Positions 9,518 through 16,869 of a stretch of 64,000 nt of DNA are shown here, one piece after another. The translations under genes were made by a program, and so were the position numbers. Source of the DNA: Rudanella lutea DSM 19387 (GTDB lineage Bacteria; Bacteroidota; Bacteroidia; Cytophagales; Spirosomataceae); NCBI RefSeq assembly GCF_000383955.1, contig NZ_KB913013.1, positions 1,283,694 to 1,347,693 of the forward strand, in the 5' to 3' direction. Within the stretch, counting starts at the first letter, position 1. Each line of letters begins with the position of its first letter. Under the pieces are notes generated by a model. It saw only the letters and a program-made list of their open reading frames with translations, did not search any database and was not told where the DNA came from.

Positions 9518-11713
9518 TTACTTCTCGGCCCGCACCCAACGCCCACCGTACCCCTCCACCGGGATCGTGGTGGGCGTTAATTTTTCGCCAGTTATAGCAT
9601 CGGTGAAGGCTTTATACCGCATGGTTTTGGTATCGAGCCGCACCGTACGGGCGGGGCCATCGTTGATCAGAAAATAATGATCGGCCGATGGAGCCGCTAA
9701 CCGATAAGCAATGGCCCCTGTACAGGCAAACGGCGACGCGTGAGCCCCAAGAACGTACTTAAGAACTTGTTTCTCAGCGGACTCATCGCCGGGTTTGAAG
9801 CACCCGAGTGAGGCTTCGTACCCCAGCAGCAGCGCGCTCCCGCGACCTATCCGGTTTTCCAGAATGGCTGGTTTTCCCGTATCGTAACGGGCCAACGGGC
9901 GAGCCCCAACGGGCGTCAGGTCGGCCGTAAAACCGGTCAATGGCTGATTGCTCAGGCGTTGCGGGCGGTTGGTTCCGGCGTATTGAAAGTCATTCAGCGT
10001 GGCTCCGAACAGGGTCGCAAACGCGCTTGCCGTGCCCGTTGGCAACTTTTGCATTTGGCCGTCGTACAAGCCCGAGGGCAGATCCATCACCAGCCGCCCA
10101 CCCTGCCGAACGTAGTCGGTCAGTATGGATAGAAGATCGGTTTGCAGTGCAATTACGGCAGGCAGATAAAGCACTTTGTAACGCCCCGAAAGCCCTTTCC
10201 GCAAATCGGTGGGGGTCACATACTCAAACGGCACATTGGCATTGATCAGAACCCGGCTGATGCCTACGCGGGCCTCTACCGGCTTCATTTTGAAATTATC
10301 GCGACCGGGCACTGCCATAGCCCCCCAGGCGGCTTCGTTCTCCCAGTCGTAGAAAACACCCACCACGGGTTCTTTATGGGCCTGCCAAAGCTCGAAACGG
10401 TAGCGCTGCATGGCCTGCCCAATCTGCCCCATCCGAACGGCCCGGTCGGTCACTTGTCCGTTGCGATCCAGAAGAGCGTACTCTCCGGCCTCTTTGCCGG
10501 CCGAACGGCTGTTCCAGCACCAGATACCGAATCCTTTAAAACCAGCCGCTAACTGGCTTAGAAACAATTGCGTTAGTTCGCCCAGCCCCACGTAGTAGCT
10601 ATTCACAAGGGCACCGCGCTCACCGTCGAGCTGCTGAGGGCCGCCGGTACTCTCCCACCCGCCTGTCCAGCCACCTTTGAACAGGTCGTTCATCAGGGCT
10701 GCCTGCATATACATAGGCCGCGTCAGTTCGTGGTTCACCTGATCGTAATGCCACGAAAAATGCATCGACGGGTAAAAAGAGCCATATCCGGTCATTACCC
10801 CGGCAATACCCTCCATATCGACCCCGTACCAGGCTGTCGGCAGAAACAGGCCCAACTCACCGCCCCCCCGGTAGGGCGCGTGCGCATCGAACGCCCGAAA
10901 TCCGGCCGCCCGTTGCCGAATACGGGCGAGGTTGTGTTCTACTTTGAACCGGAAAATGTCCCGCACGTGCCGGTACTCACGGCTGGTAAGGCTGCGCCAG
11001 TTTTTGGCCACATCGTTCCAGTCGCGAAACAGTTTGGTCTCACCCAGCGACAAGCCGGCATGGTTGAGATTCCAGCCGCGATTCAGGCTGTCGACGGTAC
11101 CGTACGTTTGCCGAAGCCAGTTGAGAAACAGACGCTCCCCCTCAAGGGTCAGATCGGCCCCGCGCCCACCTACTTCGGGGTCGTAGGCTACACTGGTCGA
11201 GCGCATAAAAAGGCCCGAGCGGGCGGTATCCGCATACGCTCGCTCGCGGGCGTTCCGCTTCGCCAGTACATCCATTTGATAGGCTCTGAAAGCCGGATTC
11301 TTCAATAACGCATCCGTAGGTGTGTTTGCCGGAATGCCCAGCCGCCGAAGCAATGTATCCGAAGGCGGCACAAAGCCCCCTTCGCCGTACCACCACGGAA
11401 TAATGCCCTCGCTTAGGGCTATGGCTCCGATCCGCTCAACGGTCCAGTTGGGGGCGCAGGGCATAATCTGCTTCAGATTAGTGAAGCCGAGCCGCTTCAT
11501 GGTTCGGAAATGAGCCCGCATTTCGGTCTCTCCCTCGTGGGGTTGCTGCACATACACCACCCCGGCGGGCATGGGCGCCAGCTTACGGTAAGCAGCCTGT
11601 ACGGGCGAATGGTGGAGCTGATCATAAAGCCGGTGCAGAAACGGATCGCTGTCGGGCTTTTGGGCCAACGCAGAAAGCGTCAGAAACAGAAGGGGTAGGA
11701 TCAGGCGGGGCAT
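9518..11713 (-). CDS. secreted GH42-like beta-galactosidase-type glycoside hydrolase
   Basis: 731 residues with a signal peptide (MPRLILPLLFLTLSALAQ). The N-terminal half is a TIM barrel of the GH42 clan: FRTMKRLGFTNLKQIMPCAP, then DPEVGGRGADLTLEGERLFL with NWLRQTYGTVDSLNRGWN, the segment that follows the acid/base Glu. Later GGWESTGGPQQLDGERG probably carries the nucleophile Glu. GIWCWNSRSAGKEAGEYALL DRNGQVTDRA is close to the GH42 barrel end. The C-terminal half has the trimerisation, amidotransferase-like domain (VLYLPAVIALQTDLLSILTD YVRQGGRLVMDL). It would cleave beta-galactosides or related beta-glycosides outside the cytoplasm. It is convergent with, and 4 bases from, the beta-helix gene. 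Catalytic residue positions are by analogy. Confidence 0.8.
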   Translation of the reverse strand: MPRLILPLLFLTLSALAQKPDSDPFLHRLYDQLHHSPVQAAYRKLAPMPAGVVYVQQPHEGETEMRAHFRTMKRLGFTNLKQIMPCAPNWTVERIGAIALSEGIIPWWYGEGGFVPPSDTLLRRLGIPANTPTDALLKNPAFRAYQMDVLAKRNARERAYADTARSGLFMRSTSVAYDPEVGGRGADLTLEGERLFLNWLRQTYGTVDSLNRGWNLNHAGLSLGETKLFRDWNDVAKNWRSLTSREYRHVRDIFRFKVEHNLARIRQRAAGFRAFDAHAPYRGGGELGLFLPTAWYGVDMEGIAGVMTGYGSFYPSMHFSWHYDQVNHELTRPMYMQAALMNDLFKGGWTGGWESTGGPQQLDGERGALVNSYYVGLGELTQLFLSQLAAGFKGFGIWCWNSRSAGKEAGEYALLDRNGQVTDRAVRMGQIGQAMQRYRFELWQAHKEPVVGVFYDWENEAAWGAMAVPGRDNFKMKPVEARVGISRVLINANVPFEYVTPTDLRKGLSGRYKVLYLPAVIALQTDLLSILTDYVRQGGRLVMDLPSGLYDGQMQKLPTGTASAFATLFGATLNDFQYAGTNRPQRLSNQPLTGFTADLTPVGARPLARYDTGKPAILENRIGRGSALLLGYEASLGCFKPGDESAEKQVLKYVLGAHASPFACTGAIAYRLAAPSADHYFLINDGPARTVRLDTKTMRYKAFTDAITGEKLTPTTIPVEGYGGRWVRAEK

Positions 11714-11902
11714 TGCGTGCGTTTTTCTGGAAAGACAGCTTTAGCTTCCTGCCACCCCTAAAGAAGCCGGGTCAGAGGGGTACCCGACCACATACCCTCG
11801 GCATGTCCGCAAAAAATAGTAGCTTGCGACAGTTTTCCACCGCACTTCGTAACATCTATCCCTAAACTAAGTATTTTTTGTAATATTCTAAAAACAGTTC
11901 AC

Positions 11903-12982
11903 ATGAGCGAAGTAGCCTCTCGTTTTGCGCCCGGCGTTATCACGGGCGACGGGGTCACCGAAATCTTCCGGCACGCCAACGAAAACGATTACGCCCTCCC
12001 GGCCGTCAATGTCGTTGGTACCAATTCCGTCAATGCTGTTCTCGAAACCGCCAAAGCGGTCAACTCACCCGTTATCATTCAGTTCTCAAACGGTGGGGGT
12101 ATCTTCTACGCGGGTAAAAGCCTTTCTAACGAAGGCCAGAAAGCCGCCATTGCCGGCTCGATTTCAGGTGCGCTGCATGTTCACCAGATGGCCAGCCTGT
12201 ACGGAGTGCCCGTAATTCTGCACACCGACCACTGCGCCAAAAAACTCCTGCCCTGGATCGACGGTCTGCTTGACGCATCGGAAAAACATTTCGATCAGAC
12301 GGGTAAGCCCCTGTTCTCGTCGCACATGCTCGACCTGTCGGAGGAGCCAATTGAAGAAAACATTGAGATTTCGTGCAAGTACTTCGAGCGCATGGCCAAA
12401 ATGGGCATGACCCTCGAAATCGAACTGGGCGTAACCGGTGGCGAAGAAGACGGCGTCGACAACTCCGACGTTGATGATTCGAAACTGTACACGCAGCCTT
12501 CAGAAGTAGCGTACGCCTACGAGCACCTGAGCAAGATTTCGCCCAACTTTACCATTGCTGCTGCCTTTGGCAACGTGCACGGGGTGTACAAGCCAGGCAA
12601 CGTGAAGCTGTCGCCGATTATCCTGAAAAACTCACAGGACTACATTCAGCAGCAATTCAACACGGGTGCCCTGCCGGTGAATTTCGTATTCCACGGTGGT
12701 TCGGGCTCAAGCCGCGAAGAAATCCGCGAGGCTATTCAGTACGGTGCCATCAAGATGAACATCGACACTGACATGCAATGGTCGACCTGGGAAGGTGTTC
12801 TGAACTACTACAAAGCGAAAGAAGGCTATCTGCAAACCCAGCTCGGCAACCCCGAAGGTCCCGATTCGCCCAACAAAAAGTACTACGACCCACGGGTGTG
12901 GCTGCGCAAGGGCGAAGAGAGCATGGTAGCTCGTTTGAAAGTAGCTTTCGAAGATCTGAACTGCATCAACCGGTTGGCGTAA
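11903..12982 (+). CDS. fbaA: class II fructose-bisphosphate aldolase
   Basis: 359 residues, the length of the FbaA subgroup. It cleaves fructose 1,6-bisphosphate to dihydroxyacetone phosphate and glyceraldehyde 3-phosphate with a zinc ion in the cytoplasm. Zinc-site and substrate motifs are visible: VILHTDHCAKKLLPW, LEIELGVTGGEEDGVDN, AFGNVHGVYKPGNVKL, and NFVFHGGSGSSREEI followed by YGAIKMNIDTDMQW. The start is an ATG at 11903 after an AT-rich leader. A near-match to the Bacteroidota -7 element (TATTTTTTG, one base too long) lies at about 11871. A 55-base perfect palindrome follows the stop by 8 bases. It is monocistronic and functionally unrelated to the glycan locus upstream. Confidence 0.96.
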   Translation: MSEVASRFAPGVITGDGVTEIFRHANENDYALPAVNVVGTNSVNAVLETAKAVNSPVIIQFSNGGGIFYAGKSLSNEGQKAAIAGSISGALHVHQMASLYGVPVILHTDHCAKKLLPWIDGLLDASEKHFDQTGKPLFSSHMLDLSEEPIEENIEISCKYFERMAKMGMTLEIELGVTGGEEDGVDNSDVDDSKLYTQPSEVAYAYEHLSKISPNFTIAAAFGNVHGVYKPGNVKLSPIILKNSQDYIQQQFNTGALPVNFVFHGGSGSSREEIREAIQYGAIKMNIDTDMQWSTWEGVLNYYKAKEGYLQTQLGNPEGPDSPNKKYYDPRVWLRKGEESMVARLKVAFEDLNCINRLA

Positions 12983-12990
12983 GCCCTTCG

Positions 12991-13045
12991 GCCCCGGTAA
13001 TCAGAAGCCCCGATCCTCAGGATCGGGGCTTCTGATTACCGGGGC
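12991..13045. terminator. 55-base perfect palindrome after fbaA, probable bidirectional terminator
   Basis: A 27-base arm beginning GCCCCGGTAATCAGAAG is repeated exactly in inverted orientation around a single C. It would fold into a very stable hairpin 8 bases after the aldolase stop. There is no run of T after either arm, so it does not fit the textbook intrinsic terminator. A 3'-end stabilising hairpin or a cruciform are other readings. Confidence 0.65.
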
Positions 13046-13110
13046 TAGCCCTCTATTTAAAAGCATTGTTTGGGGATAGTGCACCTAAGCCCGAATAAAT
13101 CTCAATGGTC

Positions 13111-13290
13111 GATCTATAGTCGTATATTTACCTATAAAAAATATAGACTATATAAACATAAATAACGAAAACTCTTTTTGAGGGAACGGTCAACACCCTA
13201 ATTTTCAAGTGTTTATTTTAGTCAAAAACAAGTCAACTGAGGGTATTTTCATGGGCAAAATCAAACACTTTTAAAAGAGGTCCCGTTCTA
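13111..13290. other. AT-rich structured intergenic region
   Basis: Between the fbaA palindrome and the gene at 13347 lies about 300 bases without a gene. It holds two inverted repeats. TATAGTC (13115-13121) pairs with GACTATA (13146-13152) and the pairing continues inward as TATATTT/AAATATA with one bulge. AAGTGTTTATTTT (13207-13219) pairs with AAAATCAAACACTT (13257-13270), flanked by GAACGG/CCGTTC at about 13185 and 13283. It could be a folded leader of the downstream gene, a small RNA, or a decayed element. Confidence 0.4.
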
Positions 13291-13346
13291 TTAGCGTAGT
13301 AGGTCAGTCGCCGATTGGTCTATTTTCACCATAAACTCAACACGTT

Positions 13347-13667
13347 ATGAAAAAGGTAATGATTGCGGCCTCATGCGCCCTCCTTCTGTTTGCACAAGGT
13401 GCTTTTGCTCAAGCTGTTCAGGAAGCTAAAGAAGCAAAGAAGGAAATGAAAGCGGAGAAAAAAATGAACAAAGCCCGCGAAAAACGGCAGGATGTCAATG
13501 ACCGCAGCCGTATCGAGGTACCCATGGTATCGGACGATAAAACGAAATTAGCCGAAGCTCGGAAGAAGGAAGAAAAAGCGGTAAAGAAAGCTATGAAGAG
13601 CGACGCCAAAGATGTGAAAGCCAAGGCGAAAGCGGTAACTAAGAAAGCCGATCGCGTTGACGACTAG
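13347..13667 (+). CDS. small exported Lys/Ala-rich protein, unknown function
   Basis: 106 residues. A good signal peptide (MKKVMIAASCALLLFAQGAF AQA) is followed by a mature chain of about 80 residues dominated by Lys, Ala, Glu and Asp. Repeating phrases such as AKEAKKEMKAEKKMNKAREK and KKAMKSDAKDVKAKAKAV give it a long charged helix or coiled coil. The only less charged stretch is RSRIEVPMVSDDKTKLAEA. No enzyme motif is visible. The gene stands alone between a structured AT-rich region and a good terminator. A periplasmic structural, nucleic-acid-binding or stress role is possible, but nothing in the sequence decides between these. Confidence 0.7.
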   Translation: MKKVMIAASCALLLFAQGAFAQAVQEAKEAKKEMKAEKKMNKAREKRQDVNDRSRIEVPMVSDDKTKLAEARKKEEKAVKKAMKSDAKDVKAKAKAVTKKADRVDD

Positions 13668-13716
13668 TTTTGGTCGTTTGTTTACAAATCACCATTCACA
13701 AGCTTACTAAACTACC

Positions 13717-13762
13717 AAACCCCGGCTTGACTCTGTGTACAGAGCAAACCGGGGTTATTTTT
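13717..13762 (+). terminator. rho-independent terminator
   Basis: AAACCCCGG pairs with CCGGGGTT. An inner hairpin CTCTGT-GT-ACAGAG lies between them, and the outer stem is followed by ATTTTT. It follows the small exported protein gene by about 50 bases and ends 8 bases before the next start codon. Confidence 0.8.
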
Positions 13763-13770
13763 GTGCAGCT

Positions 13771-14010
13771 ATGTGGTATTTTATAATTCAGCAAGACGAC
13801 CTGAGCACGGCACAGTACCGGGAACTCCAGAAAAAAGCGACCCTGACCGAGGTCGAAACGTTTTACGATCCCTACCCGAACCTCTACCTGTTCGATGTGG
13901 AGCGCGATGGGTACACCGACTTTGTTGACTACCTCGACCTGGAAGGCATCCGGTACGAAGCCACCGCTACGAAACCGTCGCGGGAGCAACTGTTGGATCA
14001 GATGCGGTAA
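13771..14010 (+). CDS. conserved-looking small protein, unknown function
   Basis: 79 residues, starting at the ATG at 13771. The start lies after the upstream terminator; an in-frame start at 13735 would fall inside the hairpin. The sequence (MWYFIIQQDDLSTAQYREL, ETFYDPYPNLYLFDVERDG, YTDFVDYLDLEGIRYEATA) has balanced composition, alternating beta and alpha propensity and no signal peptide, so a small folded cytoplasmic protein is likely. I do not recognise a family. Its last 44 bases overlap the 3' end of the convergent MATE gene. Confidence 0.55.
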   Translation: MWYFIIQQDDLSTAQYRELQKKATLTEVETFYDPYPNLYLFDVERDGYTDFVDYLDLEGIRYEATATKPSREQLLDQMR

Positions 14011-15352
14011 CCCGGTACCGGTTGGCCAGCCTGAAAAACCGGATGGTCAGGAAAATAGCAGCCGTGGTAAGGCCAATGAGCAGACCCAGCCACACCCCTA
14101 CGGCTTTCATCCCGAAAGTGAACGCCAGCAGATACCCCACCGGCAACGACAGCACCCAGTAGGCAAACAAGGTAATCCAGGTAGGTACATTCACGTCGGA
14201 GAGGCCACGCAGGGTGCCAATACCGACTACCTGAATACCATCGGAAAGCTGGAAGAAACCAGCCACAATCACCAGCGAAGCGGCCATACCGGCTACCGTC
14301 GGGTTGTCTTTGATGTACAGGCTTACGAGGTAGTCGTTGGCCGTAAAAAACACGAGCGCACAGACGGTCATAAAAGCGGTGGCTAGCACAAAAGCCGCCA
14401 GACCGGCCTGACGTACCCGCAGGCGATCGCCGAGGCCCACCGCATTGCCTACCCGTATAGCCCCCGCTGTGGAAATTCCGGTCGCAATCATGTACGTGGT
14501 CGAGGCCATGTTGAGTGCAATCTGATGCGCCCCCAGCTCGGCTGCCCCGAGCCAGCCTACCATCACGGAGGCAATCGAAAAAGCCGCAATCTCAAAGAAG
14601 AACGCAAGCCCTCCGGGCAAACCCAGCCGCATAATTTCGGTCACCTGTGTTTTGGTGGGCAGGTGAGCATACGCAGCCTGTAAAAACGGACGGAACCGAT
14701 GCGAGCGATACACATACGCCAGCATCGAAATAGCCATAAAAATGCGGGAAATAAGCGTTGCCAGCGCCGAGCCATTCAGCCCCAACTCGGGGAAAGGTCC
14801 GTATCCGGTAATGAGCAGGTAATTGAACAGGGCGTTGATGGCCAAAGCGAGCATCGTAATGGTCATGGTCACACGGGGTTGCCGGAGTCCATCGGCCAGT
14901 TGACGGGTAGCTGTAAAGATCAGCAGCGGCAAGGTCGAGACACTCAGAATCAGGGTAAACTCGCGCCCCATCTGCGTGACCTCGGGCGTTTGGCCAAACC
15001 AATGGAAATTCAGCGCCAAAATGGCCGACAACCCACCAAATACCAGACTAAACAGCAACGCTACCCGCAGCGATGCGCGAAACAACTGATTGATTCCCTG
15101 CTCATTGCCCTGCCCGTTGGCCCGCGAGACCATAGCCGCAATCACCGACAGACCTCCAATACCGATACTCGACACCAGAAACGACAACGAATTGGCCAAC
15201 CCGGCCGCTCCCAACGGCACAGCCCCCAACAAACGGCCCACAAACAGGTTGTCGGTAACGCCCATGAGCACTACCCCAAGCTGAGCAATAACAATAGGAA
15301 CACTCAGCCGAAGCGTATCGGCCAATTCAAGCTTTAATACACGAAGATTCAT
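13967..15352 (-). CDS. MATE-family multidrug efflux transporter
   Basis: 461 residues with about 12 membrane segments arranged as two similar halves. The N-terminus has LRLSVPIVIAQLGVVLMGVT DNLFVGRLLG, the usual MATE opening in which P and the xxVDxxxvG-like motif line the cation site. Each half contains the conserved GAAELGAHQIALNMAS / GAAGLANSLSFLVS type segment. It would export cationic drugs or metabolites in exchange for Na+ or H+ across the inner membrane. It converges on and overlaps the 79-residue gene by 44 bases. An element of the GAGTGAAA word family lies between its start and the end of ridA upstream. Confidence 0.92.
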   Translation of the reverse strand: MNLRVLKLELADTLRLSVPIVIAQLGVVLMGVTDNLFVGRLLGAVPLGAAGLANSLSFLVSSIGIGGLSVIAAMVSRANGQGNEQGINQLFRASLRVALLFSLVFGGLSAILALNFHWFGQTPEVTQMGREFTLILSVSTLPLLIFTATRQLADGLRQPRVTMTITMLALAINALFNYLLITGYGPFPELGLNGSALATLISRIFMAISMLAYVYRSHRFRPFLQAAYAHLPTKTQVTEIMRLGLPGGLAFFFEIAAFSIASVMVGWLGAAELGAHQIALNMASTTYMIATGISTAGAIRVGNAVGLGDRLRVRQAGLAAFVLATAFMTVCALVFFTANDYLVSLYIKDNPTVAGMAASLVIVAGFFQLSDGIQVVGIGTLRGLSDVNVPTWITLFAYWVLSLPVGYLLAFTFGMKAVGVWLGLLIGLTTAAIFLTIRFFRLANRYRVTASDPTVAPATVS

Positions 15353-15433
15353 ACCTGTTTAATCGCGCCCTTCCGACAAAAGTTCGGGGGCAAAATGCCA
15401 ACGTGAACGAAGCGACACCCGCCCGAAGACAGC

Positions 15434-15480
15434 CATTCACTCTTTCACTCTTCCACTCTTTCACTCTTTCGCCCTTTTCA
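15434..15480. repeat. tandem GAGTGAAA octamers overlapping the ridA stop codon
   Basis: On the minus strand this is a run of 8-base units (GAGTGAAA, GAGTGGAA, GAGTGAAA, GAGTGAAT). The first unit contains the TGA stop of ridA, and the last codons of ridA (VKRAKE) read from related sequence. The same unit builds both arms of the element at 32926-33042. No opposite arm is obvious here. Confidence 0.65.
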
Positions 15481-15892
15481 CCCCTGCAATGCCCGAAATC
15501 TCGACGTTGGCGTTCAACGGCAAGTCGGCAACGGCGATGCATACACGGGCAGGCAACCGGGTACCCCGAAAATACGTACGGTATACCTCGTTCATGGCCC
15601 CGTAGTTTTTCATGTCCTTTAGATAGATTGTTACGCTCACCAGATCGTCGTGCGTGAGCTGTCGCTTTTGCAGAATTTCGCCGATGTTGCGCATTACCTG
15701 ATGCGCTTCGGCCGCAAACGATTCGGTAACGAGCTGCCCGTTGGCGCGGCCAATCTGCCCCGAAACGTACAGCACTCCGCCCGCTTCAACGGCGTCGGAG
15801 TAAGGCGGTGCCGACGCGGGCGACTGAGCCAGCATGGGCGTTGATACGAAAAAAAAGCCCGCAAAGAGGGTGATAATCCAGAAGGTACGCAT
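15461..15892 (-). CDS. exported RidA-family protein
   Basis: 143 residues from the ATG at 15892. A signal peptide (RTFWIITLFAGFFFVSTPML AQ) precedes a complete RidA/YjgF domain: SDAVEAGGVLYVSGQIGR, QVMRNIGEILQKRQLTHDDL, VTIYLKDMKNYGAMNEVYRT and LPARVCIAVADLPLNANVEI. The Arg that binds the carboxylate of the imine substrate in RidA enzymes is present in LPARV. Cytoplasmic RidA hydrolyses 2-iminobutyrate/2-aminoacrylate; an exported copy must do something else or act on imines in the periplasm (inference). It diverges from the DUF4290 gene. A longer in-frame start at 16087 reads through that gene's promoter and is rejected. Confidence 0.85.
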   Translation of the reverse strand: MRTFWIITLFAGFFFVSTPMLAQSPASAPPYSDAVEAGGVLYVSGQIGRANGQLVTESFAAEAHQVMRNIGEILQKRQLTHDDLVSVTIYLKDMKNYGAMNEVYRTYFRGTRLPARVCIAVADLPLNANVEISGIAGVKRAKE

Positions 15893-15906
15893 GGCGAACG
15901 GTCGTG

Positions 15907-15941
15907 TTTGAATAGATTCCGCTGTAAAGTTCTTACTTTTG
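15907..15941 (+). promoter_or_regulatory. Bacteroidota-type promoter for the DUF4290 gene
   Basis: TTTG at 15907-15910 (-33 element) and TACTTTTG at 15934-15941 (-7 element, exact TAnnTTTG). Transcription would start near 15948, about 23 bases before the TTG at 15971 and downstream of the in-frame ATG at 15908. This rules out the ATG and supports the TTG start. Confidence 0.6.
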
Positions 15942-15970
15942 TTCTTATTCATCCGAATCCAATAGCTGGC

Positions 15971-16777
15971 TTGAAAGAATACGGCAGTAATATTCAAAAA
16001 CTCGTTGACAATATGGTCAACATTGAGGATCGGGAGCAGCGTACCCGCTACGCCCACATCCTCGTCGAGCTGATGCGCCAGATCCACCCGAACATGAAAG
16101 ACGGGCAGGATTACTACAATAAACTCTGGGACGACTTATACATCATATCCGGTTTTACCCTCGACGTCGACAGCCCCTACCCGCCCCCGTCGGAAGAAGC
16201 TCTGGGCAAACAACCGCAGCCCGTTCCGTATAACACGCACAACCTCCGCTTTCGGCACTTCGGCTACAACCTGGATTTGTTGATCAAAAAAGCACTTGCC
16301 GTGGAAGACACCGACGAACGTCGGGCGTTTGTGTCGTACCTGTTCCGGCTGATGAAATCGTTTTACACGACCTGGAACAAAGAGTCGGTCGAAGACGAAA
16401 CGATCTACCAGAGCATGCTCGAACTGTCGAAAGGACAATTGGCCGATGATGTGGATCTGATCCGGCGCGAAGGGCTGGTAGAATCGACCCCGCGCGAGCG
16501 TACCGGCGAATCGACCCAGCCGCAACGCCTGAGCCAGCAGCCCCAGCGCGGTAACAACCGGCAGGGATATGGCAACAACCGCCCCAACTACGGCAATAAC
16601 CAACGCAACGCGGGCGGCAACAACAACGGGCGTAACAATGGCCCCGGCGGACGTAACAATAACAACGGGCGCAACAACGGCCCCGGTGGACGTAACAACA
16701 ACAATAACAACAACGGCGGTCGGAATGACTTCCGGGGCAATACCGGAGGCCGTAATAACGACCGGCGTCGGAGGTAA
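15971..16777 (+). CDS. DUF4290-family protein with Asn/Gly/Arg-rich tail
   Basis: 268 residues. The proposed start is TTG at 15971 (M/L-KEYGSNIQKLVDNMVNIED), which fits the way this Bacteroidota-specific family begins. The only upstream ATG lies before the predicted transcription start. Residues 1-175 form the helical DUF4290 domain (EQRTRYAHILVELMRQIHPN, YYNKLWDDLYIISGF, DTDERRAFVSYLFRLMKSFY). The last 80 or so residues are low complexity, built from GNN, GRNN and GPGGRNN units and ending RRRR. That tail resembles disordered RNA-binding or condensate-forming tails, but its role is unknown. The murA gene follows after about 90 bases containing a palindrome; murA and this gene may share a transcript. 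Confidence 0.82.
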   Translation: MKEYGSNIQKLVDNMVNIEDREQRTRYAHILVELMRQIHPNMKDGQDYYNKLWDDLYIISGFTLDVDSPYPPPSEEALGKQPQPVPYNTHNLRFRHFGYNLDLLIKKALAVEDTDERRAFVSYLFRLMKSFYTTWNKESVEDETIYQSMLELSKGQLADDVDLIRREGLVESTPRERTGESTQPQRLSQQPQRGNNRQGYGNNRPNYGNNQRNAGGNNNGRNNGPGGRNNNNGRNNGPGGRNNNNNNNGGRNDFRGNTGGRNNDRRRR

Positions 16778-16787
16778 AATGCTGACG

Positions 16788-16860
16788 GGTGCATGATGGA
16801 GGCCCGGTACGTTTGGCCTGCTGTCATTCATCGCTCATCATTTATCATGTATCATTCACC
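16788..16860. repeat. palindrome of the ATCATTTATCAT word family before murA
   Basis: GGTGCATGAT (16788-16797) pairs with ATCATTCACC (16851-16860) and GGCC with GGCC further in. The right arm is a run of related words (ATTCATC, ATCATTT, ATCATGT, ATCATTC). It ends 9 bases before the murA start. Confidence 0.6.
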
Positions 16861-16869
16861 AGTATAACA

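Noticed and set aside
15893-16087. Longer start for ridA (in-frame to 16087)
   Set aside because: It would read through the divergent promoter and the start of the DUF4290 gene, and would hide the signal peptide.
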